From: Firmicutes bacterium UBA3941
GTDB lineage: Bacteria; Bacillota; Clostridia; Caldicoprobacterales; UBA3941
Length of the DNA: 7,493 nt
NCBI GenBank assembly: GCA_002385665.1
Contig: DGDX01000060.1
Span: forward strand, 1 to 7,493
Direction: 5' to 3'
Below are positions 1 through 6,262 of this stretch, one piece after another. The translations under genes were made by a program, and so were the position numbers. Positions within the stretch are counted from its first letter, which is position 1; each line of letters begins with the position of its first letter. The notes beneath the pieces were generated by a model. The model ran no database searches, was not told the origin of the DNA, and saw only the letters and a program-made list of their open reading frames with translations.

Positions 1-155
1 CGGCTTCCATACACATAGCTGTCCGCCTCTTTTATGATCTTACTATCATCGACAAATATACTGTTCTGATAATCAGATGCCAGACTACAACCGGTAATAA
101 ACATGATGATTAATATGGTTAACCCCAATGCCCTAATTTTTAATACCTTCCTCAT
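1..155 (-). CDS. Putative lipoprotein, N-terminal part only (cut by window edge)
   Basis: Reading leftward from ATG 155 gives 51 codons with no stop before the window ends. Residues 1-8 are basic (MRKVLKIR), residues 9-20 form a hydrophobic stretch, and ITGC at 20-23 is a lipobox with Cys23 as the expected lipidated residue. This is the layout of a signal-peptidase II lipoprotein, so the mature protein should be anchored on the outer face of the membrane. The visible mature part (SLASDYQNSIFVDDS and on) is polar, and I recognise no family in it. The start is supported by GAGG seven bases upstream. An extended -10 promoter lies about 185 bases upstream (338-367), so the gene probably has its own transcript. 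The lipoprotein signal is seen directly; the function is unknown. Confidence 0.8.
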   Translation of the reverse strand, partial: MRKVLKIRALGLTILIIMFITGCSLASDYQNSIFVDDSKIIKEADSYVYGS

Positions 156-337
156 AATATAGCCTCACTTCACATTGGATTTCTATAAGGATTGTTTTTG
201 TTTTCTCTTTATGACTCTGTCCCGGACTCCGTGGGAATTGAAAATTAGAACACCAAGCAGTTCTGCCAAAATAGATTTACTTGCCAATATATAATCAGGA
301 TAATACCAATTTAACCAAAAAAGACTATTATAATGAG

Positions 338-367
338 AGTATACCAGGAATACAAGGAATTGGTCAA
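338..367 (-). promoter_or_regulatory. Sigma-A-type promoter for the 1-155 lipoprotein gene
   Basis: On the minus strand TTGACC (362-367) is followed after 18 bases by TATACT (338-343). Each hexamer matches the vegetative consensus at five of six positions. TGG directly before the -10 adds an extended -10 element (TGnTATACT). Transcription would start near 331 and give a leader of about 175 bases before ATG 155. The promoter lies just past the stop of the acetyltransferase gene, which separates the two genes. Confidence 0.65.
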
Positions 368-395
368 TTTAAATAGATATTTCAGTTGCTTTAAA

Positions 396-1037
396 CTAAA
401 ATTCATCTACGTATCTTGATTTCACTGCTTTTAGAAAATTCTCAGGCGCCTGTTCAAACTGTAACTTTTGAAAATCCTTTTTATACATAAGGGTCTCCAA
501 AATAGGCAAACATTCTTCCAAATCATTTTTCCTATAACCGATTACGGGATCCGTCAATAGGGCAAAACCAAAATCAGAGTATAATTTTATTGCCCGAAAA
601 CTTGCAGGTTGTGTATGTAGAAATACGGGATACTCTTCTTTTGGAATGCTTTGCATCACTATGGAAAGCAGTGCTCTTCCTATGCCCAAACCCTCATATT
701 CCTTTATGACTTTAAACCAATGTATCGTAGTGATTCTATCGTATGCCTTCCATGCAAAACATGTCCCAACAGGGATATCCTTATTATCACAAACAAATAA
801 ACATTTTTCAAAAAATAAATCCTCTTTACCGGCATAAACATCATTGAAAAACCTTGTCATAAAATCTTTATACTGCTTGGCGGTATCCTCATCATCAAAG
901 GGCATCTTCTTCCATATTTCTAATTCATTCCTTCTACAGGTCCTTACATGATATCCATATGGTAGCTCGGCAAGTGCATTAGTATTCAAATTTTTACACA
1001 TCATAAATAGGTTTTTATCGGGTATTTCTTTTTCCAT
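396..1037 (-). CDS. GNAT family N-acetyltransferase, substrate unknown
   Basis: This 213-residue protein belongs to the GNAT fold, which moves an acetyl group from acetyl-CoA to an amine. The acetyl-CoA-binding motif A is clear at 113-125 (EYEGLGIGRALLS): EGLGIG at 115-120 fits the (Q/R)xxGxG pyrophosphate loop, with Glu in place of the usual Gln/Arg. Motif B follows at 148-158 (RAIKLYSDFGF), the usual helix and LY..GF ending. Residues 20-110 make the N-terminal half and 165-213 an extra C-terminal segment, so it is longer than a minimal GNAT domain of about 150 residues. I chose ATG 1037 because AAAGGAG sits eight bases upstream. An upstream in-frame ATG at 1067 would place that ribosome site inside the coding region. 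There is no signal peptide or membrane segment, so it is cytosolic. The substrate cannot be told from sequence; drugs, amino acids or peptides are all possible. Confidence 0.88.
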   Translation of the reverse strand: MEKEIPDKNLFMMCKNLNTNALAELPYGYHVRTCRRNELEIWKKMPFDDEDTAKQYKDFMTRFFNDVYAGKEDLFFEKCLFVCDNKDIPVGTCFAWKAYDRITTIHWFKVIKEYEGLGIGRALLSIVMQSIPKEEYPVFLHTQPASFRAIKLYSDFGFALLTDPVIGYRKNDLEECLPILETLMYKKDFQKLQFEQAPENFLKAVKSRYVDEF

Positions 1038-1094
1038 AAAACAAACTCCTTTATACATCATATACATGGCATCGAGAATCTTTTTAAAGAGCTC

Positions 1095-1112
1095 TATGTA
1101 GTTGTCTACATA
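1095..1112. promoter_or_regulatory. 18-bp palindrome at the acetyltransferase promoter, candidate operator
   Basis: TATGTAG-TTGT-CTACATA is a perfect inverted repeat with 7-bp arms and a 4-base centre. It touches the -10-like TATAAT (minus strand, 1112-1117) and covers the expected transcription start near 1105, about 68 bases before ATG 1037. That position suits a repressor site; a 5' mRNA stem is the alternative. The regulator is not identifiable. Confidence 0.45.
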
Positions 1113-1117
1113 TTATA
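1112..1117 (-). promoter_or_regulatory. -10 element (TATAAT) upstream of the acetyltransferase gene
   Basis: The minus strand reads a perfect TATAAT here. No good -35 lies 16-18 bases upstream: at 17 bases the hexamer is GAAAAA inside an A/T-rich tract. If real, the promoter is weak or needs an activator. It would separate the acetyltransferase from the GyrI-like gene upstream, 224 bases away. Confidence 0.4.
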
Positions 1118-1261
1118 TAGAATGCGAAAAAATATTTTTCTTTTAATAGGGGGTGCAGGCTAGATTAATGCAGGATAAAATCTGTTAGTACTTTAGTATA
1201 CCTATCCGGTTCGTCAAACGAAATGAAGTATGCACTATACTATATAAATGTAGAATATTAC

Positions 1262-1885
1262 CTATATTCTTCTAACCATATACCTTAAAACCGTTTTTAA
1301 TTTAGCGGGCTCCACTTTCCTGACATCCGACAGATAGATTTCCCTATGCCTTAAGGTCTTTATTTCCAGATGATTTTCTTCAATAAATTCCCTCATCTTT
1401 TTAAAACTGCGTGGTTCGTCATCATAAGGGCCGACATGAAGCATTTGAACAGATAATCCATCCTCAATCGTATCAAATGATACTTCATCCAATAGGGGAT
1501 GAGGTTTCTTTTTCCTTACGCTTTCAAAGGCTCTCTCCACTACTTCTTCTGTTACAAAATCCGGCTGTCTGATCATAATGGTATACAGCAGTTCATCCTT
1601 AACCAGTGTGTCTGACTTTCTTCCCTCTTCCGTTAGATCCCAGAGTCCTTCCAGCGGATATACCGTATATTCAAAATAGCCTTCCGGCGTATATCCCTGC
1701 CTGGGCATCATCCTAACGGCATAAGCCAAGGAATAAAGGACTTCTATCCTGTTTGAAAAATCTACGCTATTCGGATTCCCTTTTCCTTCTATCATAAAGA
1801 ATTTATGTTCCGGAACAGTTACAAGTTCCGGCTTTTGCTTTGGCAAGTATAAGTTCTTTTCATGTTTTCTCCATTCATGTTTCAC
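1262..1885 (-). CDS. GyrI-like small-molecule-binding protein
   Basis: This 207-residue cytosolic protein matches the GyrI-like domain family (COG4832 type), related to the drug-binding domains of BmrR and SbmC/GyrI. The N-terminus KHEWRKHEKNLYLPKQKPE and the KFFMIEGKGNPNS segment (28-40) are typical of the stand-alone form. HVGPYDDE (150-157) and REIYLSDVRK (181-190) are the conserved C-terminal blocks. Length is normal for the group, and no DNA-binding domain is present. Some stand-alone members are reported to hydrolyse cyclopropanoid DNA-alkylating toxins; whether this one does is inference. I chose GTG 1885 because AGGAG ends eight bases upstream, whereas GTG 1894 would overlap that site. 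The preceding gene is a broken kinase 53 bases upstream, and no separate promoter is visible in that gap. Confidence 0.85.
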   Translation of the reverse strand: MKHEWRKHEKNLYLPKQKPELVTVPEHKFFMIEGKGNPNSVDFSNRIEVLYSLAYAVRMMPRQGYTPEGYFEYTVYPLEGLWDLTEEGRKSDTLVKDELLYTIMIRQPDFVTEEVVERAFESVRKKKPHPLLDEVSFDTIEDGLSVQMLHVGPYDDEPRSFKKMREFIEENHLEIKTLRHREIYLSDVRKVEPAKLKTVLRYMVRRI

Positions 1886-1938
1886 CAATATCACTCCTAT
1901 TTCATGTAATCATCCAGGCACAGAATACAGTGTCACTT

Positions 1939-2123
1939 TTATAATCCTGCTTCTTTAATAATAGTTTTTGCAGCTTCGGAAACAGACAAACTAGTTATAT
2001 CCAATTTAGGATAAACCACATCATCAAAGGCTTTTCGAGATTCATTTAAAGCTCTTTGGATACGATCATATAATACTTTTTTCCTATTCCATTTGGGCCG
2101 CATAAGAATAAAATATTTTTCAT
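1939..2123 (-). pseudogene. P-loop kinase remnant: internal deletion plus frame change
   Basis: ATG 2123, with GAGG seven bases upstream, opens a frame reading MKNILFLCGPNGIGKK, the beta strand and Walker A loop of a small P-loop kinase. That frame stops at 2046-2048. The overlapping -1 frame carries VLYDRIQRALNESRKAFDD, then YPKLDITSLSVSEAAKTII, and stops at 1939. This resembles the C-terminal end (DDRIxRAL...YPxxDxT.LS.EEAA) of nucleotide-kinase-like proteins of roughly 170-190 residues. The pieces meet at AAAAAAG (2076-2082), which is the A-AAA-AAG slippery heptamer in the first frame. A -1 slip would give a 61-residue fusion. The Walker A Ser/Thr is replaced by Lys and the catalytic middle is missing, so kinase activity is not expected. 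The family match is from memory of motifs. A frame opening at ATG 2136 is unlikely because that ATG overlaps the ribosome site. Confidence 0.65.
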
Positions 2124-2236
2124 AAAAACACCTCATTAACTACATAAAACCAAATACACGCTTAGATAGGTTTTTATTCGTTTACCAACTCCTACCTTAC
2201 ACTATTCTTTATTCCTTTTCAAAACCCTTCCTATAA

Positions 2237-2259
2237 ATGTATTTACAACCAAAATACAT
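2237..2259. repeat. Inverted repeat upstream of the kinase remnant
   Basis: ATGTATTT and AAATACAT form perfect 8-bp arms around a 7-base centre. It lies between the transporter hairpin and the kinase remnant, where a promoter for the next transcript should be. No convincing -35/-10 pair was found nearby, so it may be an operator or an AT-rich stem. The rest of the 235-base gap (2124-2358) shows nothing recognisable. Confidence 0.35.
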
Positions 2260-2294
2260 GGTGAAACAGAATATTATCATCTGTATATACTAAT

Positions 2295-2319
2295 AATCGC
2301 CGGCATTGAACCAGCGATT
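2295..2319 (-). terminator. Hairpin after the transporter operon, probable terminator
   Basis: On the minus strand AATCGCTGG and CCGGCGATT pair as a 9-bp stem with one G-U wobble and a 7-base loop, about 40 bases past the permease stop. The following ATTATTAGT is a poor U-tract, so termination may be weak. On the plus strand the stem is followed by TTTT, but no plus-strand gene needs it. It is the only strong hairpin between the permease and the downstream genes. Confidence 0.55.
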
Positions 2320-2358
2320 TTCAGTTTATCATTGTTATAGGTTTACAGTTAATATTCG

Positions 2359-4329
2359 CTATTTTACTATTCTCGAATACTGCCCCTTTGTTATAAAGTA
2401 AAATATACCATACACCAATGCATAGGCGGCATACATTACTGCCGAGAAGGACAGAACCACAATATAGGAATTATCAACTGGTAACATATTGGAAAATATC
2501 ATAGTATCAGCCGCCTTCATAGCAAACACGCTATGGATTATGCCTATTAATAAGGGAATTAAGAAAACAGGGAACAACCTTTTGGTTATAACTCTTTTCT
2601 CTATTTCAGTACTCAGGCCTATTTTTCTAAGCATCTTATACTGATGCTGTTCTTCTTCAGCAGCCATTATTTGCTTAAAATACAGGAGGCTGGCAGTCAT
2701 CAATATGAAAACCCCGCTCATGAAGAATCCGATAAAACAAATCAGTCCAAAAGTCTCTAAGGATTCATTATAATGATTGTATGCAGTCCTATAGCTCCCA
2801 GTCTTTCCATCTAATATTTGTATAAAGTCTGCATTTAAATCCCCTGATTTTAGAGGGTTTTCATATTTGAACACCGTTACCCGATCCAAAGGGTCTCCAT
2901 TTCTGTCAGTAGCTATGATATCACCGCTATGATTGAGGATATTAAAATCATTGTCATTTAAGACCAAGGTATAAAATGCTCCGAAGGTTAAAATATCCTT
3001 TTGTGTTACCGAAGTGATTTCGATGGTTAGGTCGGAGGAAAAGCTTAATAGTTTTCCAACTATTGTATCCTCTAAATCATTGATTACACCAGGATATCCA
3101 AACATTGCTTCGCCAGGTTTTATATACACAGGCCTTAACTGACTTCTTGACACCGAAATCAGCCTATTATACTCAGACTCAGAATATACCCTGAAATAAT
3201 TGTCCTGACCAAAGGTAAGTTCCCTGCCCTCAACTACAATCGGCTCTACCTCCGGGCTGCATTTATATCGCTGGGTAGTATACTCATCTATGATTCTTAC
3301 ATTATGCTTTTCAAAAGCCTTATATATATAATCTAATACTTCTTCCTGTCCACCATAGAAGTACATATCATAACCATTGGTATCATAAGTGTTTTTTTCG
3401 ATACTACTATAAAGGGTAAACCCAGTGGCAATGGCTGTTGTTGCTACCGCTGATAGAACTGCTATAGTCGCCATGGTAGATGCTATAGTCTTAATCTTAT
3501 GGGTGAACATAGATATAGAAATCAGATTGACATCTCGGTAGTGCCTTCCTTTGTTTTTCTTGATGAGGTGTAAAACTCTGGGCAGCCCACCCCAAAAGAA
3601 CAGGTAGGTTCCACTTATTACTAAGACTAAGATGGGTATAGCCGCAACCACTAAGAAATAGTTTTTTATTGATGCCAGGTAGTAACCAGTCCCAATTAAC
3701 AAGAGGGATAAAGCAAGAGCAGTTATGGATCCCCTTGAGTTACCCTCCGAGACCTTGTCAGCCTTAAACAGATCCACCAATTCGAATTTATTTATAACCC
3801 TTAAGCCTGATAGACCCATGACACAGAATATGGCCAAGAAGATAATCCCGGTTATATAGATGGCTTTAAACGCTATACTGAATTCTATATCTCCGGTAAA
3901 GGATGCCAGGGAAATATCCAGTAAAATCATCGCAATGAGCTTTGAAAAAAATATTCCGATACCTATACCCAGGGCTAAGGCCGTAAGGCCTACAATCATG
4001 GTCTCCATAAAAAGCAGCCTGCCAATTTTTCTGTTGGTCATGCCAAACAGGGAATAGGTAGAGATCTCCTTCTTTCTTGCTTTAATAAAACTATTGTTGG
4101 AGCTTATAAGAAAAAACATGACAAAGACCATTATGATAATGCCAAAGGCCAACAATAAAGCCCTATACCTGTCATCATAGGTAAATGCATTTGATACAAG
4201 CTCGTTTTCCATTAAAGCAAAAAAGGTATATGCGGTAAACACGCTAAAGCATAAGGAAAAAAAGTACATTACATATCTTTTGAAGTTCCGTTTTATGTTC
4301 CGAACAGCCAAGGTGGAAAGCTTAATCAT
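2359..4329 (-). CDS. Bce-type ABC transporter permease (FtsX-like, 10 helices)
   Basis: This 656-residue membrane protein has the BceB-type layout. Ten hydrophobic segments lie near 19-40, 58-77, 106-128, 155-177, 202-219, 225-247, 281-305, 526-549, 584-604 and 622-646. Between helices 7 and 8 is an extracellular domain of about 215 residues (310-523), the part that determines peptide specificity in this family. The cytoplasmic segment after helix 8 (AAEEEQHQYKMLRKIGLS, 556-573) and the one after helix 2 (KARKKEISTYSLFGMTNRK, 83-101) are typical FtsX/BceB ATPase-contacting loops. Known members confer resistance to cell-wall-active peptides such as bacitracin or lantibiotics, and double as the sensor for the partner kinase. 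Length matches the usual 620-670. Its ATG overlaps the ATPase stop (ATGA), which implies coupled translation. The peptide recognised cannot be read from sequence. Confidence 0.92.
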   Translation of the reverse strand: MIKLSTLAVRNIKRNFKRYVMYFFSLCFSVFTAYTFFALMENELVSNAFTYDDRYRALLLAFGIIIMVFVMFFLISSNNSFIKARKKEISTYSLFGMTNRKIGRLLFMETMIVGLTALALGIGIGIFFSKLIAMILLDISLASFTGDIEFSIAFKAIYITGIIFLAIFCVMGLSGLRVINKFELVDLFKADKVSEGNSRGSITALALSLLLIGTGYYLASIKNYFLVVAAIPILVLVISGTYLFFWGGLPRVLHLIKKNKGRHYRDVNLISISMFTHKIKTIASTMATIAVLSAVATTAIATGFTLYSSIEKNTYDTNGYDMYFYGGQEEVLDYIYKAFEKHNVRIIDEYTTQRYKCSPEVEPIVVEGRELTFGQDNYFRVYSESEYNRLISVSRSQLRPVYIKPGEAMFGYPGVINDLEDTIVGKLLSFSSDLTIEITSVTQKDILTFGAFYTLVLNDNDFNILNHSGDIIATDRNGDPLDRVTVFKYENPLKSGDLNADFIQILDGKTGSYRTAYNHYNESLETFGLICFIGFFMSGVFILMTASLLYFKQIMAAEEEQHQYKMLRKIGLSTEIEKRVITKRLFPVFLIPLLIGIIHSVFAMKAADTMIFSNMLPVDNSYIVVLSFSAVMYAAYALVYGIFYFITKGQYSRIVK

Positions 4330-5084
4330 ATTCGCTCACCCCCAAGGACACTCAAGACGTCTATGATGGAGTCAAAGAATTGTTTTTTGTCATCCCCTGC
4401 ATAGAGCTCATTGTATATCTCACCATCACGAATAAACATTATTTTATGACAATAGCTGGCAGCAAAAACATCGTGGGTTACCATAAGAATTGTTGCCTTA
4501 TACTCCCTATTTATAAAAGTTAAGAGCTCCAGCAAGTCCTTCCCTGATTTCGAGTCCAGATTGCCTGTAGGCTCATCCGCAAGAATCAGCTTTGGATTGG
4601 TAATCAAAGCTCGGCATGCCGCCGCACGCTGCTGTTCTCCGCCGGATACTTCATAAGGATACTTATCCAGTATTGCCTTTATACCCAAATCTTCAGCAAT
4701 ACTATTTAGCTTATTCTCCATAACTCGAGTCTTATATCCCGCCAATGCCAATGGTAAAATAATATTCTCCTTTAAAGTCATGGTCTCCAGCAAATTATAA
4801 TCCTGAAAAATAAAGCCTATCTTCTTAGCTCTGTGAACAGCCAGCTGATCTTTGCTTAGACCTGTGATGTCCCGATGATCCATTATAAGCCTTCCTGTTG
4901 TAGGCTTATCAATGCTACCCAGTATGTTAAGAAGTGTGGTTTTCCCTGAACCCGACGGACCCATTACACCAATAAATTCGCCTTCATTTACATCAAAGCT
5001 TATATTCTTTAGGGCCATGTACTGTTTTGAACTTTTTTTGGATCCATATACCTTACTTACATTTTCGACTCTTAGAATCTGCAT
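4326..5084 (-). CDS. Bce-type ABC transporter ATP-binding protein
   Basis: This 252-residue ATPase powers the permease encoded directly after it. All motifs are intact: Walker A GPSGSGKT (42-49), Q-loop Gln94 (FQDYN), signature VSGGEQQR (146-153), Walker B LILADE (166-171), D-loop NLDS (175-178) and H-loop His204 (VTHD). The closest recognisable group is BceA/YxdL, a branch of the LolD/MacB-like ATPases; the family-typical KSGKDLLELL follows the D-loop. The protein is cytosolic and docks on the membrane subunit. ATG 5084 has a GGGGGT ribosome site about nine bases upstream. The promoter and BceR-type operators lie directly upstream (5119-5192), so the pair should be induced by the neighbouring two-component system. 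It belongs to the peptide-antibiotic exporter group; which member cannot be decided. Confidence 0.93.
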   Translation of the reverse strand: MQILRVENVSKVYGSKKSSKQYMALKNISFDVNEGEFIGVMGPSGSGKTTLLNILGSIDKPTTGRLIMDHRDITGLSKDQLAVHRAKKIGFIFQDYNLLETMTLKENIILPLALAGYKTRVMENKLNSIAEDLGIKAILDKYPYEVSGGEQQRAAACRALITNPKLILADEPTGNLDSKSGKDLLELLTFINREYKATILMVTHDVFAASYCHKIMFIRDGEIYNELYAGDDKKQFFDSIIDVLSVLGGERI

Positions 5085-5118
5085 TTATTTTTACCCCCAT
5101 AATCGTCTCTATGAGGTG

Positions 5119-5147
5119 ATTATATCTCATACAAAAAAACAGGTAAA
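5119..5147 (-). promoter_or_regulatory. Promoter of the ABC transporter operon
   Basis: Minus strand TTTACC (5142-5147) is followed after exactly 17 bases by a perfect TATAAT (5119-5124). Transcription should start near 5112, leaving a leader of about 27 bases before ATG 5084. The -35 is imperfect (four of six), as expected for a promoter activated by a response regulator bound upstream. Confidence 0.7.
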
Positions 5148-5159
5148 ATCGCATTACCT
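5141..5159. repeat. Palindrome overlapping the -35 of the transporter promoter
   Basis: AGGTAA and TTACCT are perfect 6-bp arms around 7 bases. One arm covers the -35 hexamer and the other abuts the secondary regulator site. It does not fit the TnACA-N4-TGTnA pattern, so it could bind a different protein or be chance in AT-rich DNA. Confidence 0.35.
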
Positions 5160-5172
5160 TACACTTTTGGAT
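5159..5172. promoter_or_regulatory. Secondary, degenerate BceR-type site
   Basis: TTACA-CTTT-TGGAT keeps one full half-site (TTACA) and a degraded second half. Its centre is 20 bp from that of the primary site, about two helical turns, with a 6-bp gap between them. It ends 11 bp upstream of the -35. BceR-like regulators are known to use a strong distal and a weaker proximal site, which this matches. Confidence 0.45.
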
Positions 5173-5178
5173 GCAATC

Positions 5179-5192
5179 TTACAATTCTGTCA
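5179..5192. promoter_or_regulatory. Primary BceR-type operator
   Basis: TTACA-ATTC-TGTCA fits the TnACA-N4-TGTnA inverted repeat described for BceR-like regulators at every defined position. It is centred about 73 bases upstream of the expected transcription start of the transporter genes and 42 bases past the kinase stop. The likely ligand is the phosphorylated regulator encoded at 6259-6933. Confidence 0.7.
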
Positions 5193-5233
5193 CAAAGAAA
5201 TATCTCTAACAGATAATTAGATGGATTCATTTT

Positions 5234-6262
5234 TCAGGAGATAATCGTATTATGCATGGTTGGATTTTCAATGAAGGTTAAAGAGAAAACAGCGTACTTC
5301 CCATATTCAGATTCCACTGTCAACCTATGTCCAAGCTTATCGCTGAGTTTGCTGGAAAGGTATAGTCCATAACCCGTGGCTTTCATTCCGCTTCTATCCT
5401 CGGAAGAGGTATAGCCCTTCTTGAAAACCTGACCGATATCTTTTTTTAGTATCCCTTTTCCACTATTCTTAATAGCTATGGTTACTTCATTATCCATCTT
5501 CTCAGTACTAATGACAATATCCCCATTATCAGGCGTATATTTTACAGCGTTGGATATAATTTGAGAAAGTATATAGCCGCTCCACTTCTCATCCGTCAGC
5601 ACGTCATATGCAGGACCCAGAATAGAAATATTTAATTTCTTATAGCTGAAAAAATTGGAGTAAGCCTTCAGGGTTTGCGCAATCAGCTTTTTAGTGCTAA
5701 CCTTTTCTATTTTGTAATCATCATGGAGATTGTTGCTTTTGAGTTCATAGAAAACCCTTTGCACCGACTGCTCTACTGAAAAGAGTTCCCTATCGATACC
5801 TTGATATAAATCCCTTGGAATTTCCTGTTCATGGTTTTCTAATATAAGCCTTATAGCAGAGATTGGCACCTTTACATCGTGAATCCATTTTGATATAAAT
5901 TCCAACTGATCCGAAAACCTGGTGCTTACCTGGGCTTTAAAATCCTCATATTTCACTACCATATCATGAACCAACCCAGCGTATTCCCTATCCATAGGGT
6001 AGGAAAACTCGTCCACATCTTGAGAGGAAGCATTTAAGCTGCAATACCTTTTAAAGCTTTTAATGCGAGCATAAAAAGCTCCGTAATCTATGACTACAAA
6101 GGCAATAAAAAGTATGGTCCACCCCGATATAATATAGGTAGCATTTGATTCGGTTATGTTGAAACTATTGTCTAACTTGTATACCGCAGCAGAAAAGGCA
6201 AAAAGAAAAAAAAGAAAAAGGTACGTTATCCATCTTTCCTTAAAATACTTTATAAAACTCAT
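5234..6262 (-). CDS. Bce-type intramembrane-sensing histidine kinase
   Basis: This 342-residue kinase has two membrane helices (about 12-29 and 42-61) joined by a short linker of roughly a dozen residues, so it has no real extracellular sensor. That is the mark of BceS-like kinases, which read the state of the partner transporter. The H-box is WIHDVKVPISAIRL, with phospho-acceptor His128. The N-box is QIISNAVKYTP (Asn238), the G1 region NSGKGI (266-271), the F-region VFKKGYTSSE (279-288) and the G2 box TGYGLYLSSKL (296-306). In G1 the usual Asp of DxGxG is Asn266, seen in some functional kinases of related groups. Length is close to the family norm of about 330-350. Its ATG overlaps the regulator stop (ATGA). 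The stop is 149 bases before the ATPase start, with no clear terminator between, so some read-through into the transporter genes is possible. Confidence 0.92.
   Translation of the reverse strand: MSFIKYFKERWITYLFLFFLFAFSAAVYKLDNSFNITESNATYIISGWTILFIAFVVIDYGAFYARIKSFKRYCSLNASSQDVDEFSYPMDREYAGLVHDMVVKYEDFKAQVSTRFSDQLEFISKWIHDVKVPISAIRLILENHEQEIPRDLYQGIDRELFSVEQSVQRVFYELKSNNLHDDYKIEKVSTKKLIAQTLKAYSNFFSYKKLNISILGPAYDVLTDEKWSGYILSQIISNAVKYTPDNGDIVISTEKMDNEVTIAIKNSGKGILKKDIGQVFKKGYTSSEDRSGMKATGYGLYLSSKLSDKLGHRLTVESEYGKYAVFSLTFIENPTMHNTIIS

Noticed and set aside
248..265. Weak hairpin AGAAC-N8-GTTCT between the acetyltransferase and lipoprotein genes
   Set aside because: The stem is 5 bp and AT-rich with no U-run, and it lies downstream of the lipoprotein promoter, so it is neither a convincing terminator nor a riboswitch.
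646..837. Plus-strand open frame inside the acetyltransferase gene
   Set aside because: It is entirely antisense to conserved GNAT motifs, with no family resemblance.
1210..1222. Small palindrome TTCGT-CAA-ACGAA with a TTTGAC-like -35 on the minus strand
   Set aside because: The arms are only 5 bp, and the nearest -10-like sequence is about 11 bases away, too close for a promoter.
1939..2136. Intact 65-residue small protein starting at ATG 2136
   Set aside because: That ATG overlaps the GAGG ribosome site serving ATG 2123, and the first 19 residues are the P-loop sequence read in the wrong frame. A broken kinase explains both frames better.
2209..2280. Short minus-strand frame (ATG 2280 or 2259) with a basic, aromatic product
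   Set aside because: It has fewer than 25 codons and no ribosome site, and it overlaps the inverted repeat. There is no evidence that it is coding.
3860..4057. Plus-strand open frame inside the permease gene
   Set aside because: It is antisense to membrane helices 3 and 4; its hydrophobic and proline-rich product reflects the opposite strand.
4912..5220. Plus-strand open frame of 102 codons spanning the start of the ATPase gene
   Set aside because: It lies mostly antisense to the conserved Walker A region of the ATPase and runs across the promoter and operators. Its product resembles no protein, so it is a shadow frame.
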